DNA of 64,000 nucleotides from Ceratotherium simum simum (taxonomy: Eukaryota; Chordata; Mammalia; Perissodactyla; Rhinocerotidae): contig NW_004454178.1 in assembly GCF_000283155.1 (NCBI RefSeq), positions 21,772,399 through 21,836,398 of the forward strand, given 5' to 3'. This document shows, one piece after another, positions 50,301-64,000 of the stretch. Made by a program: the position numbers and the translations under genes. The notes under the pieces were generated by a model. The model saw nothing but the letters and a program-made list of their open reading frames with translations, was not told the origin of the DNA and searched no databases. Every line of letters starts with the position of its first letter. The stretch's first letter is position 1.

Positions 50301-52636
50301 GGGCCCATCAACTGTGGACAGTTCCACAGGATTCAGTTGTATGAACAGGCTTGTCTTGATCCAACGGTGTCATTGAGGTTGAAGAGTGAGGACAGTCCCA
50401 CGGGAGTCCACATCAAATGTGTAATCTCCAGCAGGGACTCACACTGATGGATTATCTGCAGCTTCTCCCATAGGAGAGCAAGTTGCTTTCAAAGATTCCC
50501 ACTGGGATACATTTGTTCCTCATTATAAAATCTCTTTGTTGAATGGCTTTGGCAGTTACCCTGGGCTTGCAGTACCTCAAAAAGATCTCTATCAGTAGAG
50601 TAACTCCAGGTCCATGTAACACGATCAAAGCCAATTGTGTCCAGGTGGTAGAATCTTGGCCACAACTGGAATCCATCTGCTTCTGGTGCAGTCATAAAAC
50701 TTGCCTACAAAGCAACTAGTTTCTGCTCGTATTATATTTTTAGCAATAGTCACAGAAATGCATATCACTATCATCATCCTGTAAAATGAAAATGTGATCC
50801 TCCACCACAGAGCGTTTTTAGAATTAATACATTTTGCCATCTGTCAAATAAGCTCAACAGTGAGGAAGGGCTTGAGAAGAGAGCCCTTCTCTGGTCATGA
50901 CAGCCATGTACAGTTAAGCCTATCCTCTGGAAGGCAAAAATACTTGCTTTGCAAAATTACTCAGGATGGATGAGGATACAAACGACTTGCAAGAAGACCA
51001 ATCAATGTATTTATTCACTATTGTGGGACCTGGGACACTGATAAGAGATGGAGGCACTGGTCCTACCAGGGCTTGGGCAACAAAATATAAACTGTGACTG
51101 TCGTGCACAAATCGGGACGTTTGTCACCCACTGGTGGTGGCCTTGTCTTGTTCCACTGTCTTTGCTCTCTCAGAAAAAGGAGAGATCTGTCCCTCTGGCC
51201 TCTTTCAGTGGCCAAATATGTCTCTTACTGAGCTGCTCTCCAGTCTCATTGGGACAGAACTCTTCATTCTCCTTCTACACTGGCCATGGCCCCCTTGAAT
51301 TCCTAGCACCCTCTTTAAGCTTGTCCAACGACTGACTGGAGAGGAAATAAGGAGAGATGCAGAACCATGTGGGTGAGACAGGGAGAAAGAAACCGGTAAG
51401 AGGGTGAGCAGTGCCTCCCTAGGGAGAGTTGCTTTGGCCACATTAGAATTTTTCTGTGGTTGTTGTTCATCTCCTTGGAGACCATGACCCTCAGAATCCA
51501 ACACAGCCCTGGAGAGAGGGGCCAAGCAGACATGGCATGCATTTTTAGATTTTTTTTTTTTTTACTATATTTTTGCTTCTTTTCTGTTGCCACTGCCTTT
51601 GCTATTCCTCGATTTGCATGTATGGCACCACCATAACCTAAAGTCACTTGATAGAGAGTGTACTGTGTGCTGGGTCCAGCTGGATGCTCTGCATCATTTC
51701 CAACCATCTCAGCAAGCCAACAAGAGAAGGACTGTGTAGGATAAAAGGAAGTGTTCTGTTTGTTCCTCGCTGCACTCTGCCAGGTGTTGTACTTAGCTGT
51801 TCCCGAGAGATCACAAGAAACCCAAGGCCCGGAATCCCATCCAGGTAATCTCTGGATGCCATGCAGCTCAGCCCAGGTCTGACTCCGAGTGGATTTTCCA
51901 TCCATGTTTGCTGAACAATTACAGCACATTGGGAAGGAGAAGGGGAAGAGGCTTCACCTCTTACTGTCTATCTTTTCATCCTCTTCCAATTTCGTATCAT
52001 GCATATGTCATTTAACAAACAATTAAATTTAGTTCTATTGCACCTTTAATGGGAAGAAATGGTGTTCATTTATTGCAGTTTATCCTTGTCTAGCCCAAAT
52101 TATTGAAAGTTTCCCAAGCAGGTGATGTCCAGCACGGAAAGGATGGTCTCTCTACATTCTGGAATGCTGTGGGCCCCTGCCAGGGGACCACCTCTCTCCA
52201 GGGAGTAGAGCCCATGGGGAGGGTTCACCTCACTTCAGAAGAGTTGGGCAAACTGGCAGGGCTGGCACCAAGGCACTGAGCCCTGCCCCAGGGCTCCTGT
52301 GTGTCACGAATCACGCAGGAAGCTGAATAAACAGTTTCCAGATTTCTAAGACCCAATCCCACAATAACCTCATGGCTACTTGCGCAGATGATAGACTCCA
52401 TGAGGGCAGAGTCTGCTCTCCTTATATCTTATGTCTCAGCACAGAGCCAGCTTGCTGGCAGACAGACAACAGACAACAGGGATAGAACACCAGGATAGTT
52501 TGTGAACAGCCAACTGAGATGATGAAAATAGTCTGAAAATAACACCTGATGGTCAAATCTCTTTTTGTGTTTATTTAAGCTAATGATGTGTGACTTATTC
52601 TAAAAATGTGACAGACTATTTAAGTAGGTTTAATGA

Positions 52637-54078
<1,442 letters not shown>

Positions 54079-54404
54079 TAGAACTAGATGATTAATCAGT
54101 ATCTTATTAGAAGCAAGATCCTTAAATGAATGGACAGCCAGGGAGCTCTGGCGGATGGGGGGGCGTTTCACAAAGTAACTTTAAAATCAGCGTTAAGGTG
54201 CTTCCTTGCGGGTAATTTTATGTTTCTTTTAATCTTCTGGTGAATCAAAAAGGAAAGTTGAATTTGCTCTTTAATTTTGAGGTCAGTGATGCGCTTTTGG
54301 AAATAGGGACAGTGCCTGACAGTTTGTAAGGACAACGGTAGTGTTTGATAGAGATCAAAGTAAATAACCGTGGCTCTGTTACTTGAAATATTCAGCTTTA
54401 CCTT

Positions 54405-54900
54405 TTTTTTTTTCGTTTTAACTTTTTATTATGAAAAATTTCAAACCTACAGAAGAGTTATAAGAATACTACAATGAACATCTGTCCACCCTTCATTTAG
54501 ATTCACCAATTGTTAACATTTTCCCACATTTGTCATCTCTTTCCATATCCACATATTATGATTTTTTTTTGAATCTTTTGAGAGTAAATTGCAGGCATCA
54601 CAGCCATAGCCCCTAAGTATGTCAGCATGCATCTCCTAAGAACAGAGGTGTTCTCTCACATAACCCAAGACATTTTTCAAACCCGCCAAAGTTAACATTG
54701 ACCAGTACTGTTACCTAAAAAAGAGTCCTATTTTAATTTTGCTAATTATCCTGGCAATGTCCTTTAGAGCAAAAAAAAAGTTGTTTTTTCCCTCCATCTG
54801 GACTCCAAGACATTTAGCTTTTTATATCATAGCAAACTAAAAAGCTTTCCTTCATCTGGAACTGTTCTTTGCCTTTCTTGGTCTTTCAGGACATTTTTGA
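54405..54900 (-). mobile_element. Old L1-type 3' fragment, reverse
   Basis: A poly-T start, then 'attatgaaaaatttcaaacc', 'ttcaccaattgttaacattt' and 'gcatcacagccatagcccct'. It is a common antisense mammalian segment related to 36375-36665; the subfamily is uncertain. Confidence 0.6.
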
Positions 54901-55194
54901 ACACTATAGGCAAATTATTTTTGCAGACTGTCTCTGAGTTTGATTGGTGTTTCCTCATGATTAGAATCAGTTGATCTAAGCCTAATATTTAAAAACTTTT
55001 TTATTAGGAATATTAGTTGATTGACAGCACTAAGGAATTTAGTGTCTTAGTTTAGATATGAGTTTTTCCTTAATGTCAAGAAGAAATTGAGATTTTTTAT
55101 CACCCCACTTATTCTTCTCATTTCCTGACCAACCAGAGGGGGCCACTGTGGGTAGTAACTTTGTAACGAAACAGAGTAACTCAGCTTCCTTACT

Positions 55195-55400
55195 ACTAAA
55201 TCCTGAACACACATCATTTACTCATTGAACACACTTATTAAATGCCTACTATGTGTCAGGAATTGCTTTAGGTGCTGGGAGTATGGCAGAACAAAACAGA
55301 CAGAAGTCCCTGGCCTGGGACATCATCTTAGATGAAGTGAGGCACCAGAGCTGGGAAGTGAATAGTCTTGTTGTGCTCTGCGTTGGCCATGGGAGAGCTA
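55195..55400 (-). mobile_element. L2 fragment, reverse
   Basis: 'cttattaaatgcctactatg' then 'gtcaggaattgctttaggtg' and 'aacaaaacagacagaagtcc' are the antisense L2 end. Confidence 0.8.
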
Positions 55401-56129
55401 CTTCATTTCCCAGTGCCTCAGTTTGAAGGGAGTTGTTGACAACTGAAATCTGTCTAGAGGAAGGACGCTGGGTGTGGAGGGGTCTGGAAGTCACATCCTG
55501 TGAGAACTGGCGAAGGAATCGGGTATGAAAATTCTAAGGACTACATCACATTTACCTTAAAATATTGGAAGTAAAATCTTGGAAGTACTTTTATGTGGGA
55601 GCTGACTAAACTTGTTCCTCACTGCTGAAAACAGTAGTAAAATTAGAGAATGGAGACAAATAGCAGACAGAAGGACTTTCTGACCATTGGAGGAGTGGGC
55701 TCTGCCTCCAGACTCCTGAGCCTCCACAACCAGAGCTAATCAAGGGAGGCTGGGACCATCCCTCAGGCTGGATTCCTGTGTGGGAAGCGTATTAGATCAG
55801 AGTCATTTTCAACTTTAGATTCTATTATTATACTAAATAATATTTTGTAGGTATTTTATTTACTTCAATTTTGAAAACAAAACAAAACAAAATAAAAAAC
55901 CATACAAAACCCTTGACATTGTGAAGATCATCAAATGCAAACCTTAAAATACTAGTATGCAAAATTGTGTAATTATAAAGTAAAGTTAAATTGTAGGCAC
56001 CAGGGTAATGCCAGGAAGGTCACACAGATCCACCGAGGTGGGGGCCTGGGAGCACGGGGAGAGTGCTCCACTTTCCATGGAGATGCTGCCTAACTTGCTC
56101 AGAGGCTCAGGCCAGGCATTTATTACCCA

Positions 56130-56270
56130 TAAAAAGATTCACCTGAGAGGCTGGCTAAAGATGCAGGCTCCCTGGCCCACCTGCCAGAGAGTCTGATGAT
56201 GTAGATCTAGAGAGGGGCCGAGAATTTGTATTCTTTTTCATCCAGCATCTCTTAGAAACGCTGAGAGCTT
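56130..56270 (+). repeat. MER5-like hAT fragment
   Basis: 'aagatgcaggctccctggcc', 'ccagagagtctgatgatgta' and 'cttagaaacgctgagag' follow the MER5A plan, diverged. Confidence 0.6.
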
Positions 56271-56376
56271 CTTTTCCTTCCTTTTCATACGGTCACAGGT
56301 GAGGTCCGTTCTGAAGTGTGGTGGCAGTGCAGTGTCCTGTTGCTCCCGGAGTGGGGTCTTCTTTAGGGGTCTTTGA

Positions 56377-56820
<444 letters not shown>

Positions 56821-57999
56821 TAGAATCAGGTTTTTTATTCTTTATAACCATGACCTGATTCCATCCCCAGAGGGCTCAAGCTCTGGCTCCCACGCCTTTA
56901 TTGCTTGGCCACACTCATGGGAATTGAAATTAGTGCCTAGGCCACTGGTTAATTTTGCATCAAGAGGGCTCTGAGACACCCTTGCCTCCAAAGTTTCCTG
57001 TGAACATATTTAGACAGTAAACACGCATTTCATTGTTAAAATACAAGGTAGACAGATGGGGTTTTGCATCATGTGTGGAATGTTGAAAATAGCATTTCTA
57101 GTGAGATGAGGACCTCCTTAAGCAACACGTGCTCTCTACCCAGAAGCTTTGGGCCAGATGCTCAGAAATCCCAATTTATTCCACACTGTCTTCCATCTGG
57201 GACTCCTTAGAAGTTTAGGCAGTAAATGTTCAGGATTCTGGAAATCACTGTGGTTATTTTTATTTTTTAAATTATTTTACTTTTGTGTCTGTTACCATTT
57301 TTTGGGTTCATAAGGGGCAGAGGAGAGTGGGGAGGCATTTCCTGAGTGTCTCCCAGGAGGCAGCACGGTGGAGTGGTTGGAGGATGGGCTTTGGAGACAA
57401 GGAAGTGTGGGTGTGAGTAACTGCTCCCTTGATAAGTGCAGAGTCTGAGCGAGATCCCTTCTCTGAGTTTTTATAATAATAACCTTGTATTGTTATGGGA
57501 TAAATTAATTGTGCAGAGTGAATTGTAGCTTTTATTGTTATTACTAGATGCTCAGTTAGGGAGGGCAAAATGGTCTCACATCAAATGCCAACTTCAGGGG
57601 TGAGAGTGGCCTGGGGGAGGATTCTGAGGACAGTGGCAAGCTGGGCAGGAAAGAATGCTGGTATCTGTTAGTGATGTTTGTCATGGATGTGGGAGTTAAC
57701 CTTGTGCTGTATAATCATGACCCCCGTGGTGGATACGTTACGTATATTATTCATAGCATCACAAAAACACCCCTGTAAAGTATGTATTTTTTCCTTTGAA
57801 TTGGAACAACAAGAACAAAAGACTTTAGTATTTCCCTGGTGGCAGTTTAGAGGACCCATTCTCTGTCATGAAGTAAAACTTGAAATGAGTCTATGAAAAT
57901 TAAACAGAAAACCCCAATCACTTGGAAATTAAGAACCAAACGATCAAACAACCTTCTTGTTAAATAACTTTGGGTCAAAAATGAGCTTTCAAAAATATA

Positions 58000-58203
58000 C
58001 GGTTGGCCCTCTGTAACCATAGTACCCGCAGAGTCTGCACCTGCAGAAGACTCAACCAACTGCCAGTGGTTTACACACTGTGTTTACTGTCCATGGTTGG
58101 TTGAATCCGAGGATGAAAAGGGCCAACTAAGGGACTCGAGCATCTGTGGATTTTGGTACCTGAGAGGAATCCTAAAACCCATCCCCCAGGCAAGGGATGA
58201 CTG
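58000..58203 (+). mobile_element. Tigger-type (TcMar) MITE with TA target duplication
   Basis: It starts 'cggttggccctctgtaacca' and ends 'caggcaagggatgactg', imperfect inverted repeats of the 'cagttggccctc' class. It is flanked by TA at 57998-57999 and 58204-58205, the mariner/Tigger signature. Internal 'gactcgagcatctgtggatt' fits the family. Confidence 0.85.
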
Positions 58204-58330
58204 TAATTGCAGGTCACTTAGAAAGCAATGGAAATGAAAACATTACATATTAAGACTAATGATATGTGGCCAAAGCTGCACTCAGAGTGAAATGCATAGT
58301 CCAATACCTTTATTACTAAAAATAAAAAAA

Positions 58331-58790
58331 AAATTCAATATTAATAATAGCAATAGTAATTAACATTTGTTTACTAACACTTACTATATATTAGGTTCCA
58401 TTCTAAGTGTTTTTTTTTTTTTTTTTTAAAAATTTTTTTTTTTTATTTTTTCCCCCAAAGCCCCAGTAGATAGTCGTATGTCATAGCTGCACATCCTTCT
58501 AGTTGCTGTATGTGGGACTCAGCCTCAGGATGGACGGAGAAGTGGTGCCTCAGTGCGCGCCCGGGATCCGAACCCGGGCCGCCAGCATCGGAGCGCGCGC
58601 ACTTAACCACCAAGCCACGGGGCCGGCCCTTTTCTAAGTGTTTTATGTACAGTAACTCATTTAATCTTCACAACAGTCCTATGAGTTCAGTACTGCTATT
58701 ACCTCTCATTATAGATGAGAAAACTGTGACATAGAGAAAGTAAGAAACTTCCTTAACTCACATGGCTAGTAAGTGGCAGAGACATGGTTC
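58331..58790 (-). repeat. MIR SINE, reverse, split by an ERE
   Basis: The left part ends 'aggttccattctaagtg'; the right part continues 'ttatgtacagtaactcattt' then 'aatcttcacaacagtcctat' and 'catggctagtaagtggcaga'. Confidence 0.88.
58414..58631 (-). mobile_element. Young ERE-type SINE, reverse, with 13-bp target duplication
   Basis: A long T-rich tail, then 'cccagtagatagtcgtatgt', 'agctgcacatccttctagtt' and 'ggatccgaacccgggccgcc', ending 'cacggggccggcccttt'. It is flanked by 'ttctaagtgtttt' at 58401-58413 and 58632-58644. CpGs in the head are largely intact, suggesting a recent insertion. Confidence 0.95.
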
Positions 58791-59107
58791 ATAGTCCTTT
58801 AACCACTCAAGTATGCAAATTAATAGATTTGAAAAATAATGACTTGAACAAAACTTAAAAAGAGCAAGAGGAAAAAATAATATTCAATCAGAAATAATTA
58901 GAAAAGAAAGAATAAAAATATTCTTTATTCTCTGAAATAGTTTTAACAATTTAATTTAAGGAGTAAATAAAACCAAGAAATCAAGTATAATAATAAATAT
59001 TGAGAAAAATATGGGTGCAACATACAACTGTATGTCAATAAATCTGCAAATCTTGTTAGAATTTATATTTTTCTGTAAAACTATAACTTTTAAAAAACTG
59101 ATTCAAG

Positions 59108-59382
59108 GGTCCACCCCAGTGGAGTAGTGGTTAAGTGCACGCGCTCCACTTCAGTGGCCCAAGGGTTCGCAGGTTCGGATCCTGGGTGCACNNNNNNNNN
59201 NNNNNNNNNNNNNNNNNNNNNNNNNNNNNNNNNNNNNNNNNNNNNNNNNNNNNNNNNNNNNNNNNNNNNNNNNNNNNNNNNNNNNNNNNNNGCCAATCTT
59301 CCTCTGCAAAAAGAGGACGATTGGCAACAGATGTCAGCTCAGGGCTAATTGTCCTCAAAAAAAAAAAAAAAAAGAAAACAAC
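59108..59382 (+). mobile_element. ERE2-type SINE (first of a tandem pair), contains the gap
   Basis: The head is 'gggtccaccccagtggagta', with 'gttcgcaggttcggatcctg' before the N run, and the tail 'gattggcaacagatgtcagc' with poly-A after it. It is flanked by 'aaaaaactgattcaag' at 59092-59107 and 59384-59399. Confidence 0.85.
59192..59291. other. Assembly gap, exactly 100 N
   Basis: One hundred consecutive N inside the first ERE2 copy. The round number indicates a placeholder of unknown true size. By comparison with the neighbouring copy about 75-130 bases of SINE are missing. Confidence 0.98.
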
Positions 59383-59399
59383 AAAAAAACTGATTCAAG

Positions 59400-59643
59400 G
59401 GGCTGCCCTGGTGGCATAGTGGTTAAGTGTGCTCACTCCGCTTCAGTGGCCCGAGAGTTGGCATGTTCTGATCCCGGGCGCGCACAGATGCACTGCTTGT
59501 CAAACCATGAGGTGGCGGCGTCCTATATAAAGTAGAGGAAGATGGGCACGGATGGTAGCCCAGGGCCACTCTTCCTCGGCAAAAAGAGGAGGATTGGCCT
59601 CGGATGTTAGCTCAGGGCTGATCTTCCTCAAAAAAACAAAAGC
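59400..59643 (+). mobile_element. ERE2-type SINE (second of a tandem pair)
   Basis: It starts 'gggctgccctggtggcatag', has 'gatcccgggcgcgcacagat' and 'gatgggcacggatggtagcc', and ends with a poly-A tail before 'aaaaacctgattcaag' (59644-59659). It shares its target sequence with the copy to its left but differs from it at many positions. Confidence 0.92.
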
Positions 59644-60350
59644 AAAAACCTGATTCAAGAAGAACTTGAATATGAAAATATGACTAGATGCATTATCAAT
59701 GAATGAGCTTAAAGGGAAATAGAAAATTATCTCCAAAATTGTTCTGGGCCAGATGGTTTCACCTAGCAATTAAAAAGTCTATTAGTTGCTAGTTTCAAAA
59801 ATGTTTATAGTCTCCAACACATGAAGAAGCATGAGATCTTTACAAATTGCTGGAGAAAGAACAAGTTTGTGCTCTTTCTGGAAAAGCATGTGGAAATACA
59901 TATCAAGAGCATGAAAGCTTCCTAACATATATCCAGTAATCACACTTATAAATACACGACTAGGAAATTTAATATTTGGACAACCATATCATTAAAATAT
60001 TTCTTATAGTAGCAGGAATTTACATAAACCTAAGTATCTAGCAATATTAATAATGGGAGAATCTTCAGGTAGATTACTGTACAAACATGAGGGAAAATTG
60101 TGGAGCCATTAAAATACTATTTCCAAAGATTTTCTGATAGCATGTAAAATGTTTACAATTTTAAATAGAAAATTATGAAAAGTATGTCAATCAATCAATG
60201 CCTGGAAAAGACACAAATGCACTAAGATCTTGATGGTGACTGTCACTGAGTTGTGGAATTTAGCATGATTTTAATTTTCCTCATGCTTTTCTGCATTTTC
60301 CATGTTTTTTACAATAAGCATGGATTATTTTTAGATAGTCAAATTATAGA

Positions 60351-62094
60351 GCTAGTTATTATTCCTTTTATGTTTCTGTTAATGATAATCTTGAGTGACT
60401 TAGAGTAATTTTGTAGCAAACTCATATGATCTTGTGGTCAGCCTCCTTGTTTCTTTTCTTCCCTGAACAACAGTGTTTGGTCTTTTCATAAGTTGAATCT
60501 AATAATTGTTCATGATAACTTTGTTGGTCATCTCTTCCTATGTAGTTTCTACTCACAGCTTCATTACAAACCCTACCATGGGGCTGTACTAGGACCTAGA
60601 TTTAGCTAGCTTGAAACAATCCTGTATTTCACAAACACTACAGTTTTACATGATTTTGAGGCTCTCTTTCAAGATTTTTTCTCGTCTTCTATCAGGTGTT
60701 TTTTCTTGAGTCAGTACTACACTTTAAAATTTATTGTTGCAGTACCCATGCATTAAAAAAGATAGCTCAAGTCTCTACTCATTATTCTTATTTGAACTTT
60801 AAAATCCCTTTGTGAAGATACAACCACAAGACAAACAACACAGTACAGTTTCACCCTCACTGAGTGGAATCATATTAAACCTGTAAGCTGCTGCAGGAAA
60901 AATTGAAATTGTTATAATATCAAGTCCTCGTCCAGTAACATGCCATGTCTCTCAATTTATGCAAGTCTGTGTCTTTCAGGAAAACTTACAATTTTCCTCA
61001 TTAGGTCCTACCTACTTCTTCTTAATGTTATTTCTAGAGATTTTATATTTTTATTGTTGTTGTGAATGGGGTCTTTATTTGATGTAATTTTTGAAGTGAT
61101 TGATTTTTGCTGGTACATATAAAAATAGTAATTTGTTTGTTGTTTTGAATCAGACATTTTATGAACTCTTGTCTTTGTTCTAATAGTTTTCCAGTAGATT
61201 CTCTGGCTGTTTTATGTTTGCAACCATATTATTGGTAAATATCGTTACTTTTTAAAATAACACTTCCATTTAATTATACCTTGCATTTTTTGGTCATCTT
61301 GTTGACTTGGCTAAAATGTCCAAATAACAGTGAAGGCAGCAGGTAGGTAGTTGGTGAGAATGAGACTAGTATTTCACCAGTAAATAGGATTTGGCTAAAT
61401 ATATATGTATTTTTAAGAAGTATCATAAGGCAGCATCCTTTTATTTCTAGTTTGTAATTGTTTAAATTGACAATGAATGTTGAGTACAAACTATCTTTTT
61501 GCTTCTGTTGGGTTATTTTTCTTCTCTAAACCGTAGCCTAATGGACTAACTCCTGGAAACAACACTAATTGTTCCTTAATAATCCTACTGAGTTTAATTA
61601 GCCAATGGTGTCTCAGGACTTTTGTGTCCTTGTTCATTAGAGAGCCTGGCCTTTGGCTTTTCCTTTTGTGATTCTTTCCTTGTTAGGGTTTTGGAATCAC
61701 TGTTGTGTTCTGGAAGGGTGTAAATGAAATAGGAATTATTTGTTCCAGAAAAGTTTGTCACGTTCTTCCATCAAACGACTGGATGCCTGTGTTACAAATA
61801 TTATCTCATCTGCCATATCCAGGACTCTCCTGATTGGAGCTCCTGACTGGGCAAGGGCCACCTAGAGAATAGAATTATAACATGTGAATTTTACTTTTCA
61901 TTCTGCCTCTGTTCTGATCATATAGATATGTCATTAATAGAGTCAATAACCTTCCTCTCCTCACTGAGTTTTCAACTTAACTTATACTCTTGGAGTTCAG
62001 GTTGAAACACCTTTTAATACAACCCTGATATTTTAAAAACTAAACACTTTCAATGGGAAATGACCCCACATGACATGGGTCATGAACTCCTTTC
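60351..62094. other. Intron DNA with an old reverse L1 fragment near 60960-61420
   Basis: 'agattttatatttttattgt', 'ttccagtagattctctggct' and 'accttgcattttttggtcat' resemble antisense L1 ORF2, strongly decayed. The rest is unassigned. Confidence 0.4.
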
Positions 62095-62280
62095 TTTATA
62101 TTCCCACAGCAGTTTTTTATTCTCTGCTATTAAGTGTTAGGACAAGGTACCTATTTAGTTACTTCTTTTTGTGGTCCTGTAATTATGCGCTTTCCAAGGG
62201 TGAAGGTTCTATTTTATTCATTTTATAATCCCCAGACCCTGGCACAGTTCTTGGCATATGATAGAGCCCAGAAAAATACA
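62095..62280 (+). repeat. L2-like 3' end fragment
   Basis: 'caagggtgaaggttctattt' then 'cccagaccctggcacagttc' and 'ttggcatatgatagagccca' resemble the L2 3' terminus. Confidence 0.6.
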
Positions 62281-62455
62281 TATGTGTGTATATCAACGTC
62301 TGCCTTTACCTGTATCCAGACACACACACTCAAATATATGTGTGTGTGTGTGCGTATATATGTGTATATACATACATGTATATAATATGTGTGTATGTGT
62401 ATACACATATATTTGTGTGTCTGGATATATATATCCATATATACATGTCCCTACA
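62281..62455 (+). repeat. Alternating purine-pyrimidine (TG/TA)n tract
   Basis: A mixture of TGTG, TATA and TATG runs over about 170 bp. It has Z-DNA and cruciform potential and is likely length-polymorphic. The open frames here are low complexity. Confidence 0.9.
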
Positions 62456-62499
62456 CACTTTCCTGAATGCTGTTTCAATACATTTATACAAAAGAGCAC

Positions 62500-62670
62500 C
62501 GGGAGAAGGAACAAGAACTGGACTGGGGACCTGATCCTTACACAGTCACTAGCCATTTATGTGACAATAGGCAAGCGACCCAACCATTTTGAACCTTCGT
62601 TTCTTCAGATTTAAAATGAAAGCCTGCTCTGTAAGATCTCTAAGACCCCTCTGAACTTAGGAATCTGGGA
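62500..62670 (+). repeat. MIR-related SINE, diverged
   Basis: 'tatgtgacaataggcaagcg' then 'ttgaaccttcgtttcttcag' and 'tctaagacccctctgaactt' follow the MIR plan. Confidence 0.65.
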
Positions 62671-62755
62671 GGAGACATCAATATAGTCGAACCCAAAGGG
62701 TTAGCCTTCATATGAACATATAAAAATGTCATCATGTATCTTGGCCAACAAATAA

Positions 62756-64000
<1,245 letters not shown>

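Larger units (their letters stand above)
57885..60350 (+). mobile_element. Old L1, plus strand, broken by four later insertions
   Basis: L1-like pieces at 57885-57997, 58206-58330, 58801-59091 and 59660-60350 appear in the order ORF2 to 3' UTR on the plus strand. Examples are 'aagctgcactcagagtgaaa' (ORF2 linker) and 'atcttgatggtgactgtcac' with 'tgcattttccatgttttt' (3' UTR). They are separated by a Tigger-type MITE, a MIR holding an ERE, and two ERE2 copies. The individual pieces are very diverged. Confidence 0.55.

Noticed and set aside
58510..58734. 74-codon frame beginning in the SINE
   Set aside because: The first half is ERE sequence read antisense and the second half is MIR; there is no gene.

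Overview
This is vertebrate nuclear DNA from a placental mammal, almost certainly a perissodactyl (horse, rhino or tapir group). It has long introns, AT-rich intergenic DNA and many interspersed repeats (L1, L2, MIR, MLT1 LTRs, hAT and Tigger DNA transposons). The clade is suggested by at least seven tRNA-derived SINEs of the equine-repetitive-element (ERE) kind, recognised by the 'ggctggcc...gtggttaagt' head and, in one group, the 'ggaagattggcaacagatgt' tail. I cannot decide the family within perissodactyls. There is one assembly gap of exactly 100 N (59192-59291).

The only protein-coding gene I can support is the 5' part of TRPM8, the cold- and menthol-activated cation channel, on the + strand. 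Six coding exons (42487-42603, 46085-46158, 52672-52828, 53770-53947, 56432-56604, 62789-62963) join in one open frame of 291 codons plus one base, with AG/GT junctions and compatible phases throughout. They encode the cytosolic N-terminus, including the start of the TRPM homology (SLOG-like) region. The membrane and pore exons lie beyond the right edge. A probable non-coding first exon ends at 33283, with a TATA-like box near 33198, so intron 1 would be about 9.2 kb.

Layout: 1-4811 is an inactive L1 on the minus strand, with an intact 5' end and ORF2 cut by a SINE at the left edge. 4812-33180 is intergenic: layered old repeats, a ~575-bp hexanucleotide satellite (25985-26560), and a GC-richer stretch without a recognisable gene (27356-29500). 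33198-64000 is the TRPM8 promoter, exons and introns. The introns carry MIR, L2, L1, ERE and hAT copies, a CpG-dense island over the fourth coding exon, and a duplicated octamer motif in the last intron.

I found no non-coding RNA gene, processed pseudogene, CRISPR, operon or undescribed multi-gene system. The interesting material is small-scale: datable nested transposon insertions with visible target-site duplications, a tandem SINE pair sharing one target site and holding the assembly gap, a predicted upstream ORF overlapping the TRPM8 start, unusual residues at a TRPM8 exon boundary, and local tandem duplications. Repeat family names rest on remembered consensus sequences and were not checked by a search.
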